Source of the DNA: Flavobacterium sp. 270
GTDB taxonomy: Bacteria > Bacteroidota > Bacteroidia > Flavobacteriales > Flavobacteriaceae
Length of the DNA: 64,000 nt
Assembly (NCBI RefSeq): GCF_004368785.1
Contig: NZ_SODM01000004.1
Location: 422,521-486,520, forward strand
Direction of reading: 5' to 3'
In this document: piece by piece, positions 35,973-44,897 of the stretch
Layout of the letters: each line of letters opens with the position of its first letter
How positions within the stretch are numbered: position 1 is the first letter of the stretch
Notes under the pieces: model-generated
The model's database searches: none
What the model was told of the DNA's origin: nothing
The model's input: only the letters and a program-made list of their open reading frames with translations
Made by a program: the position numbers and the translations under genes

Positions 35973-36665
35973 CTATTTTTTTAATCGATCTAAAAGCTCC
36001 CTTCTGTAAGTAATTCCAATTGGGAGTTTTTCATTTTTAATGGTCACAAAATCTTTTTCTGTACTTTCAATTTTATCTAAAGCGACAATATAAGATTTAT
36101 GAATTCTGATAAAATTTTCTGGAAGGCATTTTTCTAATTCTGTAGTAGTTATAGACGCCAGATAGGTTCTTTTTGTAGTATGTAATTTCACATAATTACC
36201 AAAACTTTGGGCGTACAAAAGCTGGTCTAATTCGATATCAACAAAATAGCCGTCAATTTTTACACTTATAGAATTAACGATTACTTCTTCTTTATGCAAT
36301 GCGTTTTCTGTCGAAAAAAAGCGATCTATGGCTTTTAGAAATCTCGGAAAATAAATGGGTTTTAGCAAATAATCAATTACGCCGTAATCGTAGCTTTCTA
36401 GAGCAAATTCAGAATAAGCTGTTGTTAAAATTGTTTTAGGATGTGTTGGGAGAATCTTTAAAAGTTCCATACCCGTAATCTCAGGCATATTAATATCTAA
36501 AAACATTAAATCAACTGGATTATCACGAAGATAATTCATCGCTTCAATTCCGTTATAACCTTGAAAAACCAATTCTAATTGCGGATTTTGTTTAATATAA
36601 TTGGCCAGCACATAATGCGCTGCCGGCTCATCATCTACAATTATACATTTTTTTGGTTCTTTCAT
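35973..36665 (-). CDS. LytTR-family response regulator
   Basis: DNA-binding response regulator of 230 residues: receiver domain with acidic Asp11-Asp12, phosphoacceptor Asp57 (LMFLDINMP) and conserved Lys in DYLLKPIYFPRF, followed by a LytTR DNA-binding domain (LDQLLYAQSFGNYVKLHTTK, FIRIHKSYIVALDKIES, LPIGITYRRELLDRL). Its start overlaps the kinase gene stop by 4 bp (ATGA), a sign of translational coupling. The pair is divergent from an RND efflux operon, the likely target. Confidence 0.93.
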   Translation of the reverse strand: MKEPKKCIIVDDEPAAHYVLANYIKQNPQLELVFQGYNGIEAMNYLRDNPVDLMFLDINMPEITGMELLKILPTHPKTILTTAYSEFALESYDYGVIDYLLKPIYFPRFLKAIDRFFSTENALHKEEVIVNSISVKIDGYFVDIELDQLLYAQSFGNYVKLHTTKRTYLASITTTELEKCLPENFIRIHKSYIVALDKIESTEKDFVTIKNEKLPIGITYRRELLDRLKK

Positions 36666-37702
36666 TCTCTAAACTTTTTAAGCTGCAATTTTAGATCTAC
36701 AATGTAGGTGTTTTTATTGTTTTGAATGTCTAATTTATAATCTTTTCCGTAAAGTAAATTCAAACGTTCGATGGTGTTTTTTAAACCGATTTTAGTCGAA
36801 ACAACATCTGTTTTTTTCTCCGGAATTGAATTGACAACGTGCAGATGAAGTAATCCATTTTCGACGGTAACAATTATTCGAACAAAACATTTTTCAATTG
36901 CACAAGTTCCATGTTTAAAGGCATTTTCAATAAAAGCAATCAATAACATTGGCGAAACTTTATAAGCGTTTTCGTTGTCAATTTTGCAATCATAAGTAAT
37001 CTCGCAGCGGTAACCAACACGTTCTTTTTCCAGTTGCACGTAACTGTTTATAAATTCTAATTCTTCTTCAAGCGTTACGCATTTTTTATTGTTGCTTTCG
37101 AGTTGGTAACGCATTAACTGCGAAACTTTCATAATCAAATCGGGCGTTCTGTCCGGAAATTCTAAACTAATTCCATAAAGTGTATTAAAGGTATTGAATA
37201 AAAAATGCGGATTCAATTGTCCTTTTAAGGAATTCAACTGCATTTCATTAAACAATAAAGTTTCGTTGGTTTGCTTTCTGTGAATTCTATAGAATTTAAA
37301 AACAATAATCGGACTTAAAATACAAACCAAAGTTCCTAATACACTCGCCAGCTGATAAACATAACTTCTTTGATGTGAGTTCTGATACAATCTGCAATTG
37401 CTGAACATATCGAGCGTAGTAAGTTCATACAAAAGAACCGAAAAGACGAAAACCCCAAACAATGTCAAAATTATATAGCTTACAGGTTTTCTGGTTTTGA
37501 AAAGTATAGGCAGCAGAAAAAAACGATTGAATTGGGCATGCATGTATAATACGCAATAGAAAAATATCCCCATTAATATAGAAATAAAAGAGCTAAAGAG
37601 CATCCAGTCATTCTTTAGGGTATATATGGTAAAAGAAAAGATAACAACAGCAACTTCTTGCCACCACTTGTTATCTAATATGTTATCAGTTTTTATGTTC
37701 AT
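36662..37702 (-). CDS. LytS-type membrane sensor histidine kinase
   Basis: 346-residue kinase with four predicted membrane spans in the first 140 residues and no large periplasmic domain. The His_kinase motif QLNPHFLFNTFNTLYGI carries His166, and the ATPase part shows SPMLLIAFIENAFKHG and KIGLKNTIERLNLLYG. Coupled to the LytTR gene by a 4-bp overlap. With the tolC-type gene starting 166 bp away in the opposite direction, the intergenic palindrome (37757-37787) is a candidate regulatory site for both. Confidence 0.92.
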   Translation of the reverse strand: MNIKTDNILDNKWWQEVAVVIFSFTIYTLKNDWMLFSSFISILMGIFFYCVLYMHAQFNRFFLLPILFKTRKPVSYIILTLFGVFVFSVLLYELTTLDMFSNCRLYQNSHQRSYVYQLASVLGTLVCILSPIIVFKFYRIHRKQTNETLLFNEMQLNSLKGQLNPHFLFNTFNTLYGISLEFPDRTPDLIMKVSQLMRYQLESNNKKCVTLEEELEFINSYVQLEKERVGYRCEITYDCKIDNENAYKVSPMLLIAFIENAFKHGTCAIEKCFVRIIVTVENGLLHLHVVNSIPEKKTDVVSTKIGLKNTIERLNLLYGKDYKLDIQNNKNTYIVDLKLQLKKFRE

Positions 37703-37756
37703 TCTTAATACTTAAATAGTTTACAAAGTACGAACAAAAATTTAATTATTTTTTCC

Positions 37757-37787
37757 AATAAATGACCAATTCAATTGGTCATTTATT
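37757..37787. promoter_or_regulatory. 31-bp perfect palindrome in lytS/tolC divergent region
   Basis: AATAAATGACCAATT-C-AATTGGTCATTTATT is a perfect inverted repeat with 15-bp arms and a single central base. It lies between the divergent kinase gene and the efflux operon. Candidate binding site for the LytTR regulator or for an unlinked repressor. Confidence 0.65.
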
Positions 37788-37867
37788 AGTAGCGTACATC
37801 ATTTAAGATGATAAAAATCAGGCGAAGTAAAATAATTTTGTTTCATCATTTCATACTTTGAGTTAAT

Positions 37868-39253
37868 ATGTATTTCAAAAAAATTACTTTACTATTTTTC
37901 TTGATTTGTGCCTCAAGTGGTTTTTCACAAACTCTGTCTTTAAAAGAAGCTATAACAACAGGACTTGAAAACTACGGTTCAATCAGAGCAAAAAGCAATT
38001 ACAGCAGTGCATCAAAAGAGACTCTAAAACAATCTCGCCGTGATTATTTACCTAATCTAAATTTGTCTGCACAACAAGATTACGGAACCATAAACGGGCA
38101 AAATGGTGCTCTTTATGGATTTAATGGTTTAGGAACTGCTTCTTCCGGACCTACGTTACCAGACCAAAACTGGAATTCTGCTTTTGGGGCTTTGTATCTG
38201 GTCAACATGAACTGGGATTTTTTCACTTTCGGAAAAACAAAGGAGAAAATTAATTTGGCTAAAATTGATGTTCAGACAAAGGAAAGAGATTTAAATCAGG
38301 AAAAATTTCAACAAGAAATTAAAATTTCTGCTGCTTATCTTAATTTGCTGGCGAGTCAAAGATTGTTGATTTCACAGCAAAAAAATCTTTATCGTGCCGA
38401 AGTTTTCAAAAAGACAGCTGCTGCAAGAGTGAAAAACGGATTATTGGCCGGAGTAGACTCTACGCTTGCAACTGCTGAAGTTTCTAAAGCTAAAATTGCT
38501 TTAAACCTTGCTAAGAATTTCGTAAAAGAACAAAATAACAAATTGGTTGATTTGATGGGCGTTGCGCCTCAGGATTTTGTTGCTGATACGCTTTTTGTAA
38601 CTCAGATTCCGAAAGAATTATTGGTTTCAGAAAAAACTACAGACAGCCTTCATCCGCTTTTACAATTATATAAAACCCGAATTGATTACAGCAATCAGCA
38701 GGCTAAACTTTATAAAAGATTTTATTATCCAACGATGACCGCTTTTGGTGTTTTGCAAACGCGTGCTTCTGGTTTTGAATCTAATTATGGTACAGATCAA
38801 ACTGCTTTTTCCAGAAATTACTGGGATGGCGTAAATCCGGATCGTTCTAATTATTTAGTCGGAATCGGAATCAGCTGGAACCTGACAACTCCTTTTAGAG
38901 TAAGTAAACAAGTCAGCGCACAGAAATACGTTTCGCAGGCTTTGCAGGAAGAATACAATCAAGCCGACAGGGAGCTAAAATCTCAGTTGAGTTTTGCTGA
39001 TGATAAAATAAAAATCACACTTGATAATTATGCCGAAGCGCCAATTCAGGTTGATGCTGCAAAAAGAGCTTACATTCAAAAATCGACTTTATACAAAAAT
39101 GGCTTAACGGATCTAACCGATTTAACGCAAACCATTTATACTTTAAATCGTGCCGAAATAGATCGAGATATTGTCAATAATAATGTGTGGCAGTCTTACT
39201 TATTGAAAGTTGCCGCTAAAGGAAATTTTGACTTATTTATAAATGAATTTTAA
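37868..39253 (+). CDS. TolC-family outer membrane efflux protein
   Basis: 461-residue exported outer-membrane channel component, signal peptide MYFKKITLLFFLICASSGFSQ, with the long helical repeats of the TolC fold (TLSLKEAITTGLENYGSIRAK, EKFQQEIKISAAYLNLLASQRLL and a second half RAYIQKSTLYKNGLTDLTDLTQTIYTLNRAEID). First gene of an RND operon: the inner-membrane pump starts 10 bp later, then the adaptor. The order OMF-pump-adaptor is reversed compared with the second RND operon in this window. Confidence 0.9.
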   Translation: MYFKKITLLFFLICASSGFSQTLSLKEAITTGLENYGSIRAKSNYSSASKETLKQSRRDYLPNLNLSAQQDYGTINGQNGALYGFNGLGTASSGPTLPDQNWNSAFGALYLVNMNWDFFTFGKTKEKINLAKIDVQTKERDLNQEKFQQEIKISAAYLNLLASQRLLISQQKNLYRAEVFKKTAAARVKNGLLAGVDSTLATAEVSKAKIALNLAKNFVKEQNNKLVDLMGVAPQDFVADTLFVTQIPKELLVSEKTTDSLHPLLQLYKTRIDYSNQQAKLYKRFYYPTMTAFGVLQTRASGFESNYGTDQTAFSRNYWDGVNPDRSNYLVGIGISWNLTTPFRVSKQVSAQKYVSQALQEEYNQADRELKSQLSFADDKIKITLDNYAEAPIQVDAAKRAYIQKSTLYKNGLTDLTDLTQTIYTLNRAEIDRDIVNNNVWQSYLLKVAAKGNFDLFINEF

Positions 39254-39262
39254 TTATAGATC

Positions 39263-42200
39263 ATGAATTTAATACGTTTTGCACTCCGCAAACCCATTTC
39301 TATATTAGTATTGGTTGCTGGTTTATTTTTCTTCGGAATTGGTGCCATAAAAGACATCAAGGTAGATATTCTGCCTAAGATGAATCTGCCGGTAATTTAT
39401 ATCGCGCATCCGTTTGGAGGTTATACACCAGACCAAATGGAGGCTTATTTTGCTAAAAACTATGTGAATATTTTGCCTTTCTCAAACGGTATAAAATCGG
39501 TTGAAACCAAAAATATTCAGGGGTTAATGATTATGAAATTAACCTATTATGAAGGAACCAACATGGCGCAGGCTGCTGCCGAATTGAGTGCGCTTTCGAA
39601 CAGGATTCAGGCGGCTTTTCCTCCGGGAACACAGCCTCCGTTTATCATTCGTTTTGATGCTTCTTCATTGCCAATTGGGCAGTTGGTTTTAAGTTCTAAA
39701 ATCAGATCAAACAACGAATTACAGGATTTAGCCAACGTTTATGTGCGTGCTTCCTTTACCTCTATTCCCGGTTTATTATCTCCGGCACCTTTCGGCGGAA
39801 GCCCAAGAACAATTGAGGTAAACGTCGATCCGGATTTATTGCGTTCGCACAATATGACGCCCGATCAAATTGTTGAAGCGATTCGTGTAAATAATCAAAC
39901 GGCTCCTTCTGGAAACGTGAGAATGGGCGACAAAAATTATATCACGCCAACCAATAATACAATTAAAGAAGTTAAAGATTTTGAGCAGATTCCGTTATTC
40001 AAAGGCGGTGTTCAGAACTTAAAATTAGGTGATGTTGCGACTGTAAAAGACGGTGCCGATATTACGGCAGGTTATGCCTTGGTAAACGGAAAACGTTCGG
40101 TTTATATTAGTATTGCAAAAGCGGGAGACGCTTCGACTTGGGATGTGGTTCAGAAATTAAAATCAGAATTGCCTAAAATTCAGAGTACACTTCCAGAAGA
40201 TGTAAAATTATCTTATGAATTTGACCAGTCGGTTTATGTAATCAACTCGGTAAAAAGTTTGATTACTGAAGGAATTATCGGAGCGGTTTTAACCGGTTTA
40301 ATGGTATTGCTTTTCCTTGGCGACCGTCGCGCTGCTTTGATTGTAATTATGACAATTCCGATTTCGGTAATTTCGGGGGTTTTATTCCTTAAATTATTCG
40401 GACAAACCATCAACTTAATGTCTTTAAGTGGATTGGCACTTGCAATTGGTATTTTGGTGGATGAAAGTACGGTTACGATAGAAAATATTCACCAGCATCT
40501 CGACATGGGAAAACCCAAAGCGCTCGCGATTTGGGATGCCTGTCAGGAAATTGCTTTGCCTAAATTATTGATCTTACTTTGTATCCTTGCTGTATTTGCT
40601 CCGGCATTTACAATGGTTGGTATTCCGGGAGCGTTGTTTTTACCTTTGGCTTTAGCAATTGGATTCTCAATGGTAATTTCGTTCTTACTTTCTCAGACTT
40701 TCGTGCCTGTTATGGCCAATTGGATGATGAAAGCGCACCCGAAACATGCACACGAACCAAGCATTACTGATGATGAAGCCGAATTTAATCAGTGCGGTTT
40801 AACGCCGGAATCTGAAAAAGATTTGATTTCTCAGAAAAAAGTAATGGTTGAAAGAGACGATACCAATAGTGATGGAAAAATCGGTGCTTTTGAGCGTTTC
40901 AGAATCCGATTTATGAGAACTTTAGATCGTTTGTTTGTACACAAAAAAATAACAAGTATTGTTTATTTAGTTTCTGCAACTGTTTTGGCTATTATTTTTA
41001 TTTCTTTTATTGGAAAAGATGTTTTCCCGAAAGTAAATTCAAGCCAGTTTCAATTAAGAATTCGCGCTGTTGACGGAACACGTCTGGAACGTACGGAAGA
41101 ACAAGCCGTTATTGTTTTGAAAGAATTAGAAAAAATGGTAGGAAAAGAACATATCGGAATTACTTCTGTTTATGTTGGTCAGCACCCTTCTTTATTCTCT
41201 ATCAACCCGATTTATTTGTTTATGGCGGGTTCTCACGAAGCTGTTTTTCAGGTAAGTTTAAAAGATTACCATGTTGATATGGATGATTTTAAAGACGATT
41301 TTAGAGATCGAATCCATAAATTACTTCCAAATACAAAGCTTTCTTTTGAGCCAATTGAGTTAACCGATAAAGTTTTGAGTCAAGGTTCTCCTACTCCAAT
41401 TGAAGTTCGAATTGCAGGAAAAGACAAAAAAAGAAATGAATTGTATGCCAATCAAATTGTTGAGAAATTAAAAGCGATTTCGTATTTCAGAGACGTGCAA
41501 ATTGGTCAGCCAATACATTATCCGGCAATGAATATTGATATTGACAGAACCCGCGCCGCAGAATTAGGCGTAGATATGAATGATATTTCGAGATCGTTAA
41601 TCGCATCGACTTCATCTTCAAGATATACAGAAAAAAATACGTGGGTAGATGAAAGAGCTGGATTATCATACAACGTTCAGGTTCAGGTACCTTTAAACAA
41701 AATGAAAAGCAAAACAGATATTGGAGAAATTCCGGTATTAAAGAACTCGCTTCGTCCTGTTTTGAGTGATGTTGCCAAAATTACACCTACTTATGTAAGT
41801 GGTGAAAATGACAATTTAGGGGCTATGCCATACATTACTGTTACAGCCAACATTAGCCAAACCGATTTAGGAACGGCATCAAAAGATGTAGCTGCAACAA
41901 TTAAATCATTAGGAGAATTACCTAGGGGGTTATTCATCAACCCAATTGGTTTAAGTACCGTATTGAGCGAAACATTAAGCAGTTTACAAGTCGGATTATT
42001 GGTTGCCATTTTTGTAATCTTCTTAATGTTAGCCGCTAATTTCCAGTCGTTCAAAGTTTCGTTGGTAATTTTAACAACAGTTCCTGCGGTAGTTTTAGGC
42101 TCTTTATTGATGCTGACGATTACAGGTTCTACGCTAAACTTACAATCGTATATGGGAATCATTATGTCGGTTGGGGTTTCTATTGCCAACGCCGTTCTTT

Positions 42201-42547
42201 TGGTTACCAACGCAGAACAATTAAGGAAGAAAAACGGAAATGCATTAGAATCTGCGCGTGAAGCTGCTGCGTTGCGTCTTCGTCCGATCATTATGACTTC
42301 TGTTGCGATGATTGCAGGAATGTTACCAATGGCAATTGGTCATGGCGAAGGAGGCGATCAGGTTTCTCCGTTAGGTAGAGCCGTTATTGGCGGGTTATTA
42401 TTCTCGACCTTTGCAGTATTGCTTATCTTGCCTCAAATATTTGCGTGGGCACAAGAAAAAACATCGACACAATCTGTTTCTTTAGATCCGGAAGACGAAG
42501 AAAGCATCCATTATATCTCATCATTAAAATCAGGAAATGAAAAATAA
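39263..42547 (+). CDS. RND efflux permease with atypical proton-relay residues
   Basis: 1094-residue inner-membrane pump of the RND superfamily with the usual 12 spans and two large periplasmic loops. Span 4 reads LAIGILVDESTVTIENIHQH: the AcrB Asp-Asp pair is Asp400-Glu401 here. Span 10 reads MSVGVSIANAVLLVTNAEQL: the position of the conserved AcrB lysine is Ala975. A roughly 80-residue charged cytoplasmic loop (HPKHAHEPSITDDEAEFNQC) lies between spans 6 and 7. The gene overlaps the downstream adaptor start by 11 bp. Substrate unknown. The family clearly differs from the AcrB-like pump at 51.9 kb. Confidence 0.92.
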   Translation: MNLIRFALRKPISILVLVAGLFFFGIGAIKDIKVDILPKMNLPVIYIAHPFGGYTPDQMEAYFAKNYVNILPFSNGIKSVETKNIQGLMIMKLTYYEGTNMAQAAAELSALSNRIQAAFPPGTQPPFIIRFDASSLPIGQLVLSSKIRSNNELQDLANVYVRASFTSIPGLLSPAPFGGSPRTIEVNVDPDLLRSHNMTPDQIVEAIRVNNQTAPSGNVRMGDKNYITPTNNTIKEVKDFEQIPLFKGGVQNLKLGDVATVKDGADITAGYALVNGKRSVYISIAKAGDASTWDVVQKLKSELPKIQSTLPEDVKLSYEFDQSVYVINSVKSLITEGIIGAVLTGLMVLLFLGDRRAALIVIMTIPISVISGVLFLKLFGQTINLMSLSGLALAIGILVDESTVTIENIHQHLDMGKPKALAIWDACQEIALPKLLILLCILAVFAPAFTMVGIPGALFLPLALAIGFSMVISFLLSQTFVPVMANWMMKAHPKHAHEPSITDDEAEFNQCGLTPESEKDLISQKKVMVERDDTNSDGKIGAFERFRIRFMRTLDRLFVHKKITSIVYLVSATVLAIIFISFIGKDVFPKVNSSQFQLRIRAVDGTRLERTEEQAVIVLKELEKMVGKEHIGITSVYVGQHPSLFSINPIYLFMAGSHEAVFQVSLKDYHVDMDDFKDDFRDRIHKLLPNTKLSFEPIELTDKVLSQGSPTPIEVRIAGKDKKRNELYANQIVEKLKAISYFRDVQIGQPIHYPAMNIDIDRTRAAELGVDMNDISRSLIASTSSSRYTEKNTWVDERAGLSYNVQVQVPLNKMKSKTDIGEIPVLKNSLRPVLSDVAKITPTYVSGENDNLGAMPYITVTANISQTDLGTASKDVAATIKSLGELPRGLFINPIGLSTVLSETLSSLQVGLLVAIFVIFLMLAANFQSFKVSLVILTTVPAVVLGSLLMLTITGSTLNLQSYMGIIMSVGVSIANAVLLVTNAEQLRKKNGNALESAREAAALRLRPIIMTSVAMIAGMLPMAIGHGEGGDQVSPLGRAVIGGLLFSTFAVLLILPQIFAWAQEKTSTQSVSLDPEDEESIHYISSLKSGNEK

Positions 42548-43628
42548 TAGTATAAAATCAATCGCATTATTATTCACCGCTTTAATAGCATTAAGCAGCT
42601 GTGAATCAAAGAAAAAAGAAGAAGCTCCGGCAGCAGAACTGCAGCCAAAAGTAGAAACCTTTCTTCTTACCAAAGAAAAACTAACAACAGAATTGCGTTT
42701 ACCAGCCGAATTAACTGGTTTTCAACAAGTAGACTTATACGCAAAAGTAAGCAGTTTTGTAAAAGTTTTAAAAGTAGATATTGGTTCTGAAGTAAAAAAA
42801 GGACAGCTTTTAATTGTTTTAGAAGCGCCAGAAATCAGCTCGCAATTGGCTGCAGCCGAATCGAGATTAAAATCGATGGAAGCTATTTACGCTACCAGCA
42901 AAAGTACCTACAACCGTTTGTATGAAACAAGCAAAGTTGAAGGAACGATTTCTAAAAACGACTTGGAAATGGCAAGCGGAAAGAAAAATTCTGATTACGC
43001 ACAATACCAAGCAGCAGTTGCCGCACACAAAGAAGTTTCGATTATGAGAGGTTATCTTGAAATCCGTGCTCCTTTTGATGGTGTTGTAGCAGCAAGAAAT
43101 GTCAATTTAGGAACATTTGTAGGCCCGGCAGGAAAAGGTTCTGATTTGCCTTTATTGACGATTCAGCAACAGAATAAACTGCGCTTAGCGGTTTCTATTC
43201 CAGAGTTGTACACAGGATATTTACACAACGGCGACGAAATGAGTTTTAATGTAAAATCTTTACCGGAAACTTTTAAAGCAACAATTCAGAGAATGTCTGG
43301 CGCTTTAGATTTAAAACTGCGTTCTGAGCGTGTAGAAATGGACGTACACAACACAAAAGGAAATCTTTTACCTGGAATGGTAGCCGAAGTTCTTTTACCG
43401 CTTAACGCTAAAGACAGCACATTTGTAATTCCAAAATCGGCATTGATAAGTTCTGCAGAAGGACTTTTTGTAACCCGAGTTATCAATCATAAAGCACAAA
43501 GAGTTGAAGTAAAAAGAGGAAGAGAAATCGACGATAAAATTGAAATTTTCGGAGATCTTAACCCTAACGATAAACTGGTAAAAATTGCCAGTGAAGAGAC
43601 TAAAGAAGGAGATATTATAAACGAATAA
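42537..43628 (+). CDS. RND efflux periplasmic adaptor lipoprotein
   Basis: 363-residue membrane-fusion protein with a lipoprotein signal (IALLFTALIALSSCES). Barrel-sandwich/lipoyl half-motifs (VDLYAKVSSFVKVLKVDIGSEVKKGQLL and YLEIRAPFDGVVAARNVNLGTFV) flank a short alpha-hairpin (SQLAAAESRLKSMEAIY), followed by beta-barrel and membrane-proximal domains. It overlaps the pump gene by 11 bp and ends the operon; a terminator hairpin follows at 43711. Confidence 0.92.
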   Translation: MKNNSIKSIALLFTALIALSSCESKKKEEAPAAELQPKVETFLLTKEKLTTELRLPAELTGFQQVDLYAKVSSFVKVLKVDIGSEVKKGQLLIVLEAPEISSQLAAAESRLKSMEAIYATSKSTYNRLYETSKVEGTISKNDLEMASGKKNSDYAQYQAAVAAHKEVSIMRGYLEIRAPFDGVVAARNVNLGTFVGPAGKGSDLPLLTIQQQNKLRLAVSIPELYTGYLHNGDEMSFNVKSLPETFKATIQRMSGALDLKLRSERVEMDVHNTKGNLLPGMVAEVLLPLNAKDSTFVIPKSALISSAEGLFVTRVINHKAQRVEVKRGREIDDKIEIFGDLNPNDKLVKIASEETKEGDIINE

Positions 43629-43710
43629 CCTGCGTTTAGCCTTCTATAGTAGATTACCAAAAACTGTACGCATTCTTTATGAATGCAAATCTAAAAAAAT
43701 TTGCCTAAGG

Positions 43711-43742
43711 ACAGCTCTCTATTTGGAGGGCTGTTTTTTTTA
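43711..43742 (+). terminator. Rho-independent terminator after the first RND operon
   Basis: Stem ACAGCTCTC / GAGGGCTGT (one G-U pair), loop TATTTG, followed by an uninterrupted T-tract of about nine bases. The hairpin lies about 85 bp past the adaptor stop codon. Confidence 0.82.
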
Positions 43743-43910
43743 TTAAACAAGTAAAAATACGCAGTTATTTAGACTTGTAAATTGGTATTTTTGACAGAAT
43801 ATATATTACTGAAACAATTTGTAAAATAGTTGAAAGTATATTTAAATCACAACCGAAAATTTTCTTGCAAAAATTTCTTTTCATTAATAAAATCAACCTA
43901 ATTATTTTTT

Positions 43911-44864
43911 ATGTACATAATCGAAAGTTTAAAAGAACTAATAAAAGTAGAAATTGATTTTCTAGAATCAATTAAACAAAAAGAGGAATCATATCTATTG
44001 TTTAATAATAATGAAATCTTCCATCTTAGTGTTAATATAATTGAGAGAATAAAATTAACTCAACAAGATATCCTAAAGGATGATTATACGTTAATAAAGC
44101 TTTACGCTTCGTTAAGATATATTCTAGAAACTTTAATTCAAACAGAATTATTACTTATCGAGCCTGATTATACTTTTAAATTATTTTATTCGATCTATAA
44201 TCACCAGCTAGATAAAACAAAAAAATTAATTCAACGAATTGAAAAAGAGATTTTGATAATGGATAAATATGAAGCAGAAGACAAAAAAATAACTGATAAT
44301 TCTATTAAAACTATTAAGCAAGCTGATAATGAATTAGCAATGAAAAAACATTCTGATGATAGGGTAAATTTAGATGACCAAGCTGATTTAGAATACACAA
44401 TGTTTTGTGGTAATTTTAAGTGGTTGGGATACGGACTAACAAAATCGCATTTAGAAAAAATTGTTTTACCAGAGTACAAAAAAAGATTACAATTATTTGA
44501 GAAAGCTCAAAAAGAAATTGCAAAAAAGTTAATTAAAGAAAATCATATTTCTAAACTTTTTGATTTTAGAAATCAATATTCAAGAGTTTTTGGAGAATTA
44601 AAAGAGAAACGATCATGGCAAAAAAAAGCAACTGTTGTTGGTTTGGAAGATGAATATGATCTTATATATGATTTATCAAGTGCAATTTTACATTCAACTT
44701 CATATAGCTATGGAACAAATGTTAATACAACAGAAAATGAAATAGAAATGGTTCTAAGTTTATGTTTTAAATATTCAAAAAAAATAATGATTAATATAGA
44801 TAAATATAGTAATATGGCGTTTTATCAAAAAATTATTACAGTTAATATAACTAATGAAGAATAA
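43911..44864 (+). CDS. DUF5677-like protein
   Basis: 317-residue, strongly helical cytoplasmic protein without membrane spans. The segment YASLRYILETLIQTELLLIEPDYTFKLFYSIYN and the later LSSAILHSTSYSYG match the pattern of DUF5677/DUF5677-like proteins. Their function is not established. Codon use is very AT-rich compared with the efflux genes, and the gene sits with a DUF4238 gene 33 bp downstream between two terminators, so the pair looks like an accessory module. A defence or stress role is possible but only inferred. Confidence 0.65.
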   Translation: MYIIESLKELIKVEIDFLESIKQKEESYLLFNNNEIFHLSVNIIERIKLTQQDILKDDYTLIKLYASLRYILETLIQTELLLIEPDYTFKLFYSIYNHQLDKTKKLIQRIEKEILIMDKYEAEDKKITDNSIKTIKQADNELAMKKHSDDRVNLDDQADLEYTMFCGNFKWLGYGLTKSHLEKIVLPEYKKRLQLFEKAQKEIAKKLIKENHISKLFDFRNQYSRVFGELKEKRSWQKKATVVGLEDEYDLIYDLSSAILHSTSYSYGTNVNTTENEIEMVLSLCFKYSKKIMINIDKYSNMAFYQKIITVNITNEE

Positions 44865-44897
44865 CTATGATTTTGTTGATCAAATTCCAATTAAATT

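Noticed and set aside
41791..42291. 166-codon antisense frame inside the first RND pump gene
   Set aside because: It is the shadow of a highly conserved coding sequence on the plus strand.
43629..43742. Small structured RNA gene after the first RND operon
   Set aside because: Only the terminator hairpin is convincing; the preceding 80 bp show no stable fold or recognisable RNA family.
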